DNA of 64,000 bases from assembly GCA_030248295.1 (NCBI GenBank), contig JASANH010000143.1:1-64000 (forward strand). The letters are read 5' to 3'. This document shows positions 33,258-45,022 of this stretch, piece after piece. The first letter of the stretch is position 1. The number at the start of each line of letters is the position of its first letter. The notes beneath the pieces were generated by a model, which was not told where the DNA came from, searched no databases, and saw only the letters and a program-made list of their open reading frames with translations. This DNA is from Mesodorylaimus sp. YZB2_4. Its lineage: Eukaryota > Nematoda > Enoplea > Dorylaimida > Dorylaimidae. A program made the position numbers and the translations under genes.

Positions 33258-36186
33258 ACGGAAGTGCGAATGATTAGCAGCAGCTTTCTGTGCATATTCT
33301 AGGAATTATGTAGAGTGGCTTTTTCCGTGGGTATGCGCATATTGCGCCTTGCTTTTGTAATGCAAATCGATAGTACACACAGCTGTATAGACTGACCCTG
33401 TTCGGTATTAGGATTATGCGCGCTACCATAAGTTAGAGTGTCCGGGTGGCATAGCGCGTGTTGTCAACCACTGCAGGCGAAGTACATATGTAACGGGAAG
33501 AAAGTGGGACGCCCCCTGGATTGCTGGATGAGGCACGAATTATCCACAAATACCCCCATTGAAATAATACCTAAAGTCATAACGCCTACGTTACCATAAC
33601 CAGTCTCACAAACAGGCCACCTTTCCAAGTGTCTTCTCCCTTTTCACGATCAGGGGGTGTTTTCCACCATGTGACAAGTCGTGCCCAAGGACTTTCTGAT
33701 TAGCCAAATCTTTTCTGCTGCCAATGACGATTGAGTCAATTAGATAGGGTATTCTATTGTGCGTAGAAATTTTTACAAGAGATAATTGCCAAAAGTTCAT
33801 TTTCGTTGTGGCAAACATGCATTCACGCAGGGAAAAAATGTCCTTGTTGACTAGCATGTTACGAGGGAGACTGTGCGCTGTATGCTGACAGGCATTCAGG
33901 AGAATCGGGAACTAAAAGGGCAGGAGATCAGAGACAGCTCACAACTATCAATCTGGCATGACCAAATTGTTCATATAGCCACTAAAATATGGCCATATTT
34001 TCTTAGGGATCGTTTGCAGAAGGAATTCGAGTATTGGTGCAGTACTCTGCCGCTGGTTGTGGCCCAGCTTGGTGACAAAAGCATCTCCAGGTCATTCCAT
34101 GACTATTTAATCATAGCTTCTCCATGTGTCCATGAGCTTGCACTCACAACACTGCATAGAAACACGGTCTAACTGAAACGAGCATAAGATCACAACCACA
34201 GACTGGCTCTGGGCTATGCGCGATTCATGGGATTGCCAACTCACCACACTGTCAAAATATCAAATGGGCCTCATAGTCAGGATTGGGCACAATAGGAATC
34301 GGAATCTCAAAAGCAGCTGCAAACGGTATCGTCCTGAAGAGAATTCGAACCTCTGCGAGGAAACCCCAGATTTCTAGTCAGATGCCCCTCCAGAGACCAC
34401 TCAGCCATCAGGACCACACACGCATCGACGCATCGACAGCCTCGGATTCGAGCATCTGCTCCCCCTCGTATTGGAGAAATCGTCCTTGTAAAGTCCCCCA
34501 CGCCACGAATGCAATGGCCTCACTGAAAAACCATCGAGCTGTACATGGGAAAGGACGGATTTGTCTGAAAAGCATTGGTTAAGCTGCCTCCTGGCCGTAC
34601 CCTTCGACGTCCCATTAAAAACTTGGTCCCGCTCGAATGCACAATGAACTCTGATACAGCCTGAGCATGTGTAAACGCACTACAGTATGTATACGGTATA
34701 TCTAAAGTATCTAAAGTTTGTTCAAAGTATTATCCAGATAGAACGATTTCCGTCTAAGTTCACTTTTCCGCTTACTTACAAGTGGAGGTTTCCTTGTGTT
34801 ATCGTTCTAACACCGTTTTCTGTCAACTAACTCGCAAGTATGTTTTCTCTTTATCTGGTTTCCTCTGATACACGTAATTGAATTTGGTCAATGGGTTTTT
34901 TTTATGAGTGATTTTTTTGAACGGTTATTTATATTAAAGCCGGTTCACTAAGAAGAAGGTTAGTCATACGATCTCATTATCACTACATCATCATCGCATC
35001 AAGTACTGAGTAGTTCTTTCAAAAAACCAGCCGAGTCCATCGTGATGAGCAAGGACCACAAACATAAGTATATTATGAGACAAACGCAAGTCGCAATAAA
35101 AAAAATAAACAAAGACAAACACGCCTATTGATATCTTCTGCTATACTATCTCTTTTTCCTATTTTTATCACCCTTTTTTTAAATTTTTCCTTTTCTTTCC
35201 ATAAATTTCTTTTTATAATTTTTTTATTCCCAGTTTTTTTCAATTTTTTGGTTTTTTGTTTTTTTTCCTAAGAAAAATTTTTCCTTATCCTTTATCCGTC
35301 TCTTATTCTTAGCAGAAAAGAAGGCTTTACAAAGATCTCGTTGAAAAGATGCGGTGCCGTGGTATACCTAGCTCTTTTAAACAAAAATCGAAGTCGCTTT
35401 AAAAGTGAAACCCAAAGGTCAGTGTCTGAGTTCTTTTCCTCATAATCCATTCTAGCAAACCAAATGCATCTCTGCGCTGATTGCAAAATCAAGTTTGTAA
35501 TCACCTTCAGATGTCAGGATTTTCCGCCAGTCGCTCCAAAAATCCTGCTTTCCTCGTTCTGCTGAGTAAATGGGTATCTGCTGAGTTACTCGGGTCGACT
35601 GAAATCTATTATCTCCCAATCCCCAGGGCTTGGGCGCTCTCGCCCTCCGCAGTGTCGCGAAGTGCGCGATTGAAAGGAGGAGGCGGCGTCTCGCCTACTG
35701 CACAATGCCCGGGGGGGGGGGGTGGGCCGCCAACACTTTACAGTTCCAAGTAACATGTGATTTGGTATCGTTCATGCTGGGGGTGCGTTTTTCTCTGTTG
35801 ACCTGAATGCTCTGTTCATCTCTTTTCTCTTGTTTACTGTAAAGCACCATACTCGAAGCGTTGTCGCCTCTCTATCTTGACATCTCGCGACAAGACGCGT
35901 AAATGTTTTCCCAGGCTGACCCCCCAGGTTTACGTATACGTAAACCACATGCCGGACACACCGCTCATCAATTGCAATCACCAACTCTAACTGTAGAGAT
36001 GCATAGTATCTTGTATAAAATGGTGTGCAGTGTAAAATATCTTGTGTGAGCTTATCTTGAGATATTCTATAGATGGTCTGAATCGACAAGATTGCCTCTT
36101 TATTTGAACTAGGGCAGATTATTACAATGCATGTACCAATCCCTTAGGTGACCCGATTTGTTCATAAATGGCGTAGATATGGAGTT
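33258..36186. other. gene-poor, AT-rich region with a tRNA-like relic
   Basis: No supported gene. A minus-strand frame at about 33857-33606 is polar and coding-like (LIDSIVIGSRKDLANQKVLG) but unrecognised. 34330-34414 is a tRNA-Ser-like sequence. 35090-35290 is strongly A/T-biased low complexity. 35711-35722 is a poly-G run next to a GC-rich patch. Confidence 0.45.
34330..34414 (-). pseudogene. tRNA-Ser(AGA)-like sequence, probably a pseudogene
   Basis: On minus it folds as a class II tRNA: a perfect 7-bp acceptor stem (GTCCTGA/TCAGGAC), an A box GGCTGAGTGG, the anticodon loop CTAGAAA (AGA), and a T loop TTCGAAT with a paired stem. The anticodon stem has one T-T mismatch and the variable arm pairs poorly. 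It shares the loop with the good tRNA-Ser at 54690-54771. Confidence 0.6.
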
Positions 36187-36549
36187 TGTTGTAATTAGAA
36201 TGTGGACCTCGCCTGTACCAACAGGCGACTGGCGCCTGGCCGGACGGATGAAGATAGGAATGAATGTGTCGTGCTGTAAATCAGTGGTCTGGATGTTCTT
36301 AACTTGGTTTACTTGGTAGGAATGGCTCAGATAATTAGCGCGTTTGTGTCTACGCGACTGCGACTGCGACTGCTACTGCGACTGTCTATATAAGGACAGG
36401 TCCGCACTTCAATTGGAGTTCGCCATTCGGGTTGTCTCCTTGGACGGTCTCTCTCCTCTTGCTCTTGTGAATAAAGAAAGAGAAAAGGCGAGTTGCGTAC
36501 CTTCGAGGTAGGACGTTCCAGCGAACCTATCGATTAGGTTTACACAACA
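36187..36549 (+). mobile_element. probable solo LTR of a retrotransposon
   Basis: The segment starts TGTTGTAATTAG and ends TTTACACAACA, so the ends form the usual TG...CA and a short inverted pair (TGTTGT/ACAACA). Inside are a TATATAA box at 36387-36393 and, 77 bases on, an AATAAA at 36470-36475, the order expected of U3-R-U5. There is no second LTR or gag/pol in the window, and I see no target duplication. Confidence 0.5.
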
Positions 36550-36589
36550 ATCAACTCCCAATACACCTACCATGCATCATCCACGTATA

Positions 36590-37175
36590 TTTGGATCCGT
36601 TTATAATGCATGCATACGTTCTGTACTGAAGTATGGCTGTGTTGCGTGGGATCCTGTTTTGCAATCTGATGTTGATGAGTTGGAGAAGGTACAGTTTTAC
36701 GCACTGCGGTTGTACTTTTAAATGATTTTACCATTTCTTATCAGGAAGGTCTTGAGCGTGCCGGTTGGATGTCTTTATCTGAGCGTAGACGTCGTCTGAA
36801 AGTGGTACAGTTTTATAAATTTTATCACGGGTATCACGATTTCAGTAATCGATTTTTTATTCACAAAGATTGCCTATCACTTGCACATACATTACCATGT
36901 ACGTGCAAGTGATAGGCGCTGTGATATCGATCATCATCTTATTGTGCCTAAGCCAAACTTTGAGTCTTATCGTAAATGTTTTAAACATTCTGGTATCTTG
37001 CTTTGGAATAATGTGCCACTGGATGTCGCCTGGGGAACTTATGGTTGGTTTTACCGTAATATCAACATGTGCTTGTAAATTTCTCATGTTTTATTTTTAT
37101 GTTTGTCTTTTGATCCTCGAGTGCACTCTTACGTGTTTGATCAAAAGTAAAGATTGATTGATTGATTGACTGAAA
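36590..37175 (+). mobile_element. 3' end of a LINE (non-LTR retrotransposon), 5'-truncated
   Basis: Broken plus-strand frames match the C-terminal tail of LINE reverse transcriptases: NACIRSVLKYGCVAWDP, DVDELEKVQFYALRLY, RAGWMSLSERRRRLKVVQFY, and FKHSGILLWNNVP. A TAA and frame changes show it is dead. It ends in GATTGATTGATTGATTGAC (from about 37153), a tandem tail like those of CR1/L3-type LINEs. A 15-bp perfect inverted repeat (36872-36886 and 36903-36917) lies inside. Confidence 0.8.
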
Positions 37176-37386
37176 TCTGGAGTTACGGCCCCCGGGAATT
37201 AGGGAATTTGTTCGGGTTGCGTTCAACCAAATGACTTGCACATCCCATGAAGCGATTTTTATCGTCAATCGTTCTCACCATTTTGAGCCTTTGTATCAAC
37301 GGTAATTTTGTGTTTGTACAATGCTTTCGCTTTCTGTTCCTTTGCTTTCTGTGCTCGCCTCATATCCATCGCCTGGAAGCGCTGGA

Positions 37387-37516
37387 AGTATAGTTCGATG
37401 CGATGCATCAAATCAGCTTGCGATGCGACGTTTTAGGCACCTTTATATCTACATGGTCAGTTGACCCAAAAGTGTCGCATCGCACGCTTATTTGACGCAT
37501 CGCATCGAACTATACT
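37387..37516. repeat. 130-bp imperfect palindrome (MITE-like)
   Basis: Arms 37387-37429 and 37474-37516 (43 bases each) are inverted copies with three mismatches. They are built of GCGATGC-type words and start AGTATAGTTCGATGCGATGC. TA at each outer end would fit a Tc1/mariner-type MITE, but this is not proven. Confidence 0.75.
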
Positions 37517-38022
37517 TTGGGCTTTACGTTGCCTTTCTGCTGTGTTATATCTTGTATCATTCGCATTGCATGAGAGTTTGAAAAATATAAAACTTCAAAA
37601 AGTTGACTGGGGACACTTTTTCTTACGAAAAGAAAATTTTTCCCACACGCATTATGATACCCTCGGACGCATTGTGTCGTGGCACCGGTCGTTATGTCTT
37701 ATCGTTGGATGGAGGAGAGGGCAAAGTACCTATGCTTATACGACGAGTGGAATTATTTGAGTATTTAGGGCATATTTATTTCAAAGTGGGTCAATGAAAC
37801 TCCACGGATATGAACGAATAAAAGGCACCATTCCCCGCATTGTGCTCGAAGTCGTAAAACATAATACATCTCATGAAAAATTGCTATAGATTCCCCAAAT
37901 CGATTGTCTAGTACGTATATAAGTGATTAGAGAGCGGTCAATCTAAAAAATGAATGACCTCCCTGTCCACCGAGTTTCCATAAAGTTGCTGTACAGTTAC
38001 GAATAAAACATGATTAACGTGA
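37517..38022. other. 3' flank of SLC4 gene
   Basis: No gene recognised. TTTATT near 37766 would be a minus-strand AATAAA about 250 bases past the SLC4 stop. Confidence 0.4.
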
Positions 38023-41000
38023 TCACATTTTGATGCCGATCGATTTCGAAATTTCGTTATGAACATGATTGTCGTTGTCGTCATTGTTTACGACGGGAGG
38101 TGGCTTCTGATCGGGTTTACCATCGAGCTGAAATCGATGAGGTATTTAAAATGGGCGAAAATTGAAATCGATGATGACCACTTACCGCTTCCAATTCGTG
38201 TGGTTTAAAAATGCGAGGAACTACGAAAATGCGGAACACGGCAATGAGCATAAGGACGAAGGGGAAGGCCATAGCGATAGTCTTGACCATGTTCACTGCC
38301 CACAACACACCAAAGCAGAGAAGTTGGACTAAAGTGAACAAATGCATTCTCCACATGGATACCTAAACGGAGGTAAGGTTTGACGCCGGGAGCTGGTACT
38401 AGATAGTAGTAGCTTACGTTCTGGCAATAAGGGAAGTCCGGGAAGTACTTCTGGGGAATCAAGAGCAATTCGAGCCTGTGCACGAACTGCAAGCCAATCA
38501 ATCCCATCACACCAAGCAGTAAGAAAAGACCGAAGAGCACTGGAACGGGAATGAGCACGAGGGCGGCTCCGGCGAACGCTGCTGCTCCTGTAATCGGGAA
38601 GCCTTGACTCTAAGCGAAAAGGTACGGTTTCCGAAAACTGCCTCACCGTGCAGAATTCCAACAAACATGCAACTGATCCGTTGTTCAACCACGTAGTCCA
38701 ATTTGGGTGCTTCACCGGGAGCTGTTCGTTTGTACACAACCAAAGCGTTGGCGTGGGAGAGACTTTGTACTGCTCCAGGGCACATCCAGGGCATGCCGAA
38801 GAAAGCACATACCCAGGTCATAAAACCGCATAATATCAAGTCCCAGTGGAAACCATGCGGACGCCTGAGCCCTCGGTCGCGTCGCGCAAGAAGCAATCTG
38901 AAAAAGGCAATGCGATAAAAGGTTTACTGCGGTTAGTATGAGCAGACGGCAGTTGCCCTTACTCGATGATCTCCACTTCAGCGTAGACCAGGATCGCCAC
39001 GAATATCGCTGGAATGAAGGACGCGAATATGGCCCATACAGGCAACGGATTCGCATCGGTGCCCAACGGGTTCACCACCCATTCACGCAGGCTGGCATTG
39101 GTCAGCGAAAAATATTCCGTCGATTCCACGTGCTAAAGAGCCATTCTTCAGAAAGGACCGAGAACATATACAGTATAAAACATTGGCTGACCCTGATGTG
39201 TGTATCCTTGAAGAACAGTTGGTAGATCAAAATAACGATCAGAACCGATAATGGTACACCGAAATCGCTTAGAGTTTTGCGGATCTAAAAATTAATCCAA
39301 AAGCGGTTACAGTATGGCCGGCCATTGGGCCACAGGCGAGACTCACCGTTCGTCCAAAATACGCGCTCGTGCCTAATCGCTTCAATGTAAAGGCTAAGAG
39401 GAAGGTGAAGATAACCAGGATAAACGACAGCAAAGCCGTGTTAGGCTGGTTGGTCAATTTGGAAGGCGTGATCGGCTCGTCGATACCGTTGCTCAATGTC
39501 CAATTGGTATCGTCTGGTGGCAACTCGTAGTCTACAAAACAGTAGGGACAACTAGTTATAACACCGTCTAAAATTTTCAGAAAGTGCCTCACCGATGAAG
39601 GACTGATTCACAAAAACTGTTTTGCTATCGTTGCCAATCGATTCTTGATAATAGCCGCAATAGATAGACAGAGCGTGAAGAGGGTGAAGGGTGATTTCCT
39701 AAAATAAAGGGCGAAGTTTTAGAATACCAGGAGACATTTTTCCAGTTGTCCACTTACCGTGTAAAGATACTTGCCCGCTTCCCATATGAAAATAAAGGCA
39801 ATCAAACCGGTGAAGATGTCCTCCGTGAACCGAGTCAAGTAGCGCATGACGAACGGACCTTCGACTAAGGCTGTCAGCAACATAAGGAGGAAAGTCCACA
39901 TTCCTGCCCACCAGCGGAATGCCAAAAACTCGAGTCCTTGCGATTTGCACAACTAAAGTGAAAAAATGATAGGTGCAGACGGTGACGTGATACGGAAAAG
40001 AAAGTCGTGACTTACAGTGTACAAGCTGGCCTCCAGCACCAGGAACGGACCGACGGCTGCTTGAATGCATAACGGTTGGCAAGAGAAGAAACCCCAGACC
40101 ACTCCACATATAGCGTGCGCCATTAACATCTCTGTCGCTCCCATGTAGCCGTCTGTTTTGTCCTCTGAAGAATAAGTTGTGATATCGATGCGGTGTCCAT
40201 ACTTACTCAGATTGAATAAACCTTGATAACTTACCCATAACCTCACCAAAAGCCACAGCCGAAGCAAAATTAGCAAAAAACATGAATAGTGTGGCTGTGA
40301 TGGTCTTGTGGTGCAGGGCATCTCGAAAGTCCCTGATGTAGTAGGGCGCCCTGTACTTGATGTCCTCGATCACACCACCGAATGGTCGTCCAGTACGACG
40401 AAGAGAGTCAGCCACGTGATCTACTCGCGATGGTCGTGGACCTTCGGGAAGTTGCGGTTGCCTCCCTTTTTCCTCGTCAATAGCCACAGTTTTCTTTTCT
40501 GAAAGAGAGGCAAGAGTAAAGCAAAATGATCAGACTGTATCGCTTTTTAAAAACCTCGCGCACTTACGCTTGGCTAATTCAGCCGCGTTTTTCTTCAGGT
40601 GCCTTCGATTCTGCAGAGCCTTCTTGACGTCGTCAGCAGTGAGCAGGTCATGACTGTCGATGTCACCAGGTGGGATGACTACGCTGAAGTCCAGAAAGTG
40701 GTCGATGCCCTTGACCAACTGTTCGCGGGATGTGGCTGAGAAAGCCAACTTCTTGAATGTGGCGTCGGCCATTAGCGTACCAATTGACCGGCCGAGTTCG
40801 TGATAGTCCACGTCGGGCATGGGCGGACCAGCCACAAGGAAGAGGAAGCGAAGTGGCATGTAGGACGATCTCAAATCGGGCATATGGATCGGCTCGTCCA
40901 GCCGGACCATGAAGAAGCGAATGGTGTTGAGTGAGGGCATAACGCCTGCGTATACCTGAAAGACAGGGGAGGGTACGCATATGGACCACCAGCTCGACTT

Positions 41001-42922
41001 ACACGCCACCTACGAATAACCATCATGCATCCTACCTGACACAGTTCTGCTTCCAACGGATCCCTGCTCGCGAAGTTGACTCCAGCCGCGCCACCTTGGA
41101 CTTCCTCGTGAGTATGTATCCAGCCAAGTTGCCGTTCCATACTTTCAACGATGGTGCTCGATAGTTTTCGGGGGATTGACGACTTTCGTTCTCCATCGGG
41201 ATCAATATCTGGAGGGCCCGCTTGGTTGCTGTATACCGACCCTGCGCGGCTTCTGAAACAAATAAATTTCGACTGATGGACAAGTCAATTCAGAAAAGTC
41301 GATCTGATTTTCCTCTCCGCCGCTTTCCTTTGCTGTTCTGTTCATATCGCCGAAAAAGTGCAATAGATACAATAGGCGCGATACGATGCGCATGCAACAG
41401 CGCCATCAATCGATCAAAAGCAAGTTGTTACGTATTTTTTCTAATTTTCTTTCAGAAATCAGATGCGCACATGAGATCTTTATCAGCCAGCAGGGCATCA
41501 ACTGAAAACCCAGGCGGTGTCTTTTGACTGAAACTGTTTGCTGAAGATAATGCTCCTGGGGAGAGCAAATCCAGAATCTAAGACACCGCACAGTAGATCC
41601 ACTGCGGATTCACTGCACCCCACTGCAGCTGCACCACTTCGGCGAATAAAAATCTCGAGTGCCAGGAATGTCTAAACTTGTCCAGGAGAGAGGGATGTTC
41701 AGGACTTTCGAGCGTCCCATCAGCATCAGCATAAAAGTATCATCGCAATCCCATAACGCTGCTTGTCATTGTGTTCGTATTGCGTTGAACGAGTGGTCCG
41801 TACTTATCACTTCCGCCGGGCTGGCCCTGGCACTGCCTACAGTAATGGCGGGGCCGTGTTCTGTGCTTGTTGCTACATGATAGCCACGATAGCTTGTCGG
41901 CTGGGAAAGAACACAGGCCGCGGAGTCAAAGAAATGACTACTTTACGTAAACTAGAATTCAGCCGTCACCGCCCCTTTCATTTACACATTTCTTATTCTA
42001 TGCTGACTGCAGTTATCACAAGAAGAATTACATAGACACTTACGTTCTCTTCAGTCCCCGACCACTGCTGCGCTGACGGCTGAGGCTGAATCTCTTCGAG
42101 GAATCTTTCCTAAAACCATGCGCCTTCGATTCCTTGCTTCTCTCACCTTTGCGATCCCACAACGTACCTAAACCTTTCCACCTTCAGCGTGTTGAGAAAG
42201 TTGTCGGCCGTTGCAGTGTCGACTCCGTGTTCCGTGACCATGGACGATGTAAGTTTGGCGATGATGGTGGCCATATCGGGGGCCTCCATATCGAACAACA
42301 ACACTCCTACAAGCGACCAGTCATAGTTCAAAAGTGGGACCAGTTCGAAACGGTCCGCATATGGCACTTTCTGCCTAACCTGCATCTGTATGTTTTCTGA
42401 CATGGCTTTGAGAACAACAAGCCTGCATGACAAGCTTATAAATCCGGGAATGAGGAAAAGCAAGTCCTTTGTAGCAGCTGTTCAGGGTCGCAGACGTGAT
42501 CGTCATAACTATGTATACAGTAGATCTTTGGACAGAGCGAGACTGCCACTTGAATCAAATAAGTCTCTTCCGCTACTTGAAGCTGCTGCGTGTATGCACG
42601 TGAATGAGCAAGGTCCGTTTGTAAACAGACTATGCTAGGCTACGAAATAATGTTAGAAAAGACGGCGGTGAAATCACTCATGGACAAATGACTCCCCCCC
42701 CCCCCCCCCAGCAGACATTCCACGAGTACTACTTCACTTACCGTTTACAAAGCATTGTCTCAATTGCATCAACGAGTGATAAGATAAGAAAGCCACGTGG
42801 GGTCGACCCCAATGCTTGTCCACACCTTCTACATCTTCTTCGTACTTGATCCAACGGCCAGTCTCAGCCCAGTTCTCGCCTCCTTCTGGCGTCGATCGTA
42901 AATCGAATAGTTCCACCAACAT
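38023..42922 (-). CDS. SLC4 family anion exchanger / bicarbonate cotransporter
   Basis: Sixteen exons on minus: 42922-42742, 42306-42168, 42109-42044, 41252-41036, 40955-40568, 40498-40235, 40164-40016, 39952-39758, 39698-39594, about 39523-39347, 39284-39192, 39132-38963, 38897-38647, 38587-38418, 38362-38186 and 38127-38023, about 948 aa. The cytosolic domain carries RWIKYEEDVEG, GVLLFDMEAPDMA and a linker with basic/Ser stretches, then DYHELGRSIGTLMAD. The membrane domain starts at RTGRPFGGVIEDI and continues with DFRDALHHKT, VGPFLVLEASLY, RFTEDIFTGLIAFIF, NTALLSFILV, LSDFGVPLSVLI, WVVNPLGT, SLSHANALVVY, QFVHRLELLLIPQKYFPD, and MHLFTLVQLLCFGVLWAV. Such proteins move bicarbonate for pH control. 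I cannot split AE from Na-coupled types. The first exon begins at an ATG directly after a CAG acceptor, so upstream exons may exist. The exon 9-10 join is in frame only with an unusual GAG acceptor. Confidence 0.88.
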
Positions 42923-44451
42923 CTGCACAATAGAATCTCGTGTCAACCAACCGCCAAGTAAACTGCTCCCTATACTAAGACTGTCTTTGCTCAGCCAACT
43001 CCTTTTCAATCTGAGTGAATGATCGTGAGATGATGTTATTATGTTAGAAAACCGGATCCTCACAGTCAGTCCCAACAGAGAAGGTGTCCAGTGCAAAAGA
43101 GACAAACAGAAAGACTATGCAGAAACGAGGCGTTAATGACGTGGCCTCAACAACGGCGCCTTCGAGCTGTTCGCACTCCTATCTGTGTTACGCCTTTGCA
43201 AACTAGTAAGCCCAATGAGCGCTATCATTTTAGGAAGGAAACTTTACAAAACTCACGCCCTTGCGCATTCCAACTCTGTAAGGACCATTCTAGAAAGTTC
43301 AATCAAGTTTCACACGTAAAATGCCGGCTGTGGTAGACGGTTACATACCAGATGCAAGGCGACGCCTTGAAAGTTATAGGCGTCAGAAAAAATTTATTTA
43401 TTCCAGTTTCAGTCCTTTCGAAGTAGTCACAACATATTACCCGAATGTGCGTGGGACAGATGTGATGCCTAAATATGGAAATTACTAGGGACTGCCTATT
43501 GTTGATGGCCCCGTGACTCAATAAAAGTAGGCAAGTGTATGTGAAAAAACGTTTTCGTCGCCCTCCGCAATTGGTCCATCCTTTGCGGTTACAGTATGAC
43601 AGTCCGTGTTTGTGACCCAAATGAGTGCATGCAACCAACGTGCTTTCGCCCAGCCATTATTATTGTGGGACATAATGTGCCGTACCCGTATGCACATTCC
43701 TCATTTGCAGTGGCCGATATGAACAGGCACTCCACATCTACTCTGCATTCTTTATCATCACCCAGCTGCCGTCCAGGGTGGGCCCGCCTTGATTCGAAAA
43801 AGCCTAGACACTGATTAATAAGGTGGGCGTATAGACCGCCAGTTCGAAACGATCACTGCGCATTTAGAATTGATGGTGAAATTTCATGATTGAACATGAG
43901 GCCATTAACCGGTCTCCCCAGTTGGTTCGTATCCGGTTTTCAGTTGGCGAAAACTATACGTGTCGAAAGACAAGTTTTTATCACCGTGTGGGTATGAGTC
44001 AGTTATGACCAAAGAGTCCTTGTAGGGACTGTTTCTAGCTAGTTCTGATTCAAATAATGTCTAAAAAGGATGAAAAACCTGTCTCTGTTTTTCTTTGATG
44101 GGCGTGGCTTGGCAATGAGTTCACATTTCAATCATTCTCATCCGTCAGACTAAATTGAATCCTTGACTGCTTTGTTTGGGAAATTCAGAATCAACAGATG
44201 ATATTTTTCAAGGGCACGGTTGACGTTTTTCTCGATATTCCATAGAAAACAAGTGTCTTGGCAAGGTTCTCACCTCAAGTGCCGATTCCAGCGCCAAGTT
44301 CTCAAGTGCATATTTGTGAAACGCAGTAAACATTACCCCCCCCCCCCCCCAGAAAAAACTGACAATGACTGTGGTGTGCCACTTATGCACAGCGGGGAGC
44401 AAAAAGGGTTTTGAGCGATACACCTTGGATCAACATGATCGACGCACTTAC
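42923..44451. other. intergenic, nothing firmly recognised
   Basis: Upstream of the mapped SLC4 exons. A further SLC4 5' exon may lie here but I cannot identify one. It holds a poly-C run at 44336-44350. Confidence 0.4.
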
Positions 44452-44557
44452 TGATCTTGATTAAAGACACGGAGCCAGTGCTGACTCCGTGAGTGCTTGA
44501 AAAGTGACGTCCAGAGTCCTGTGAGTGCTTGAAAACTTGGGTAAGAGCAGCGAACAT
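44452..44557 (-). CDS. possible first exon with mitochondrial presequence
   Basis: ATG at 44557 opens 35 codons (MFAALTQVFKHSQDSGRHFS...) ending at a good donor GTAAGTG after 44452. The start is basic, lacks acidic residues early on and contains RHFSST, like an R-3 processing site. I could not find the following exons with confidence, so this may be spurious. Confidence 0.25.
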
Positions 44558-44974
44558 GGCAGTGGAAAATGTAAATAGGGTAAAGACACACGCTTTCCTG
44601 GCAGGACTAATGGTAAGGGTCTAGTCGGCTCTGCCGAGCACTCACGATCAGCATTGCAGATCTGGCAGAATCTTATACACAGAATCTACAGATGGCGCCA
44701 GCACGTTTCTGCATGGCCGATTTCGTATTCTCCAGAAAGGGTGTGTATTTGCAAAACTAATATCCAGTATTCTGCGATTAAAGCGGACCTTGACCAAGAA
44801 TTGCATTTCTTGACGAGTTCACGTGTGCGCACCATCACAAACAGTGTATGGGAGATGACCGTTTTTGTTGAAGTTATCCCTCAGGAAAAAATTGAAAAAT
44901 ACGGCCCACTCAAAGTATAGGAAGGTTCCTAATCCCAATAAAAGAATGCTAAACGAAGCAGCACGTTGCCTTAC

Positions 44975-45022
44975 CATATTGTCGGGAATGTCGTTTATGG
45001 TGATATCGGGATTGACAGCCAT
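44975..45022 (-). CDS. possible short first exon of an unrecognised gene
   Basis: ATG at 45022 follows a TTCTTTCAG acceptor by 16 nt. It opens 16 codons (MAVNPDITINDIPDNM) up to a GTAAGG donor. Downstream exons were not identified. Confidence 0.25.
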
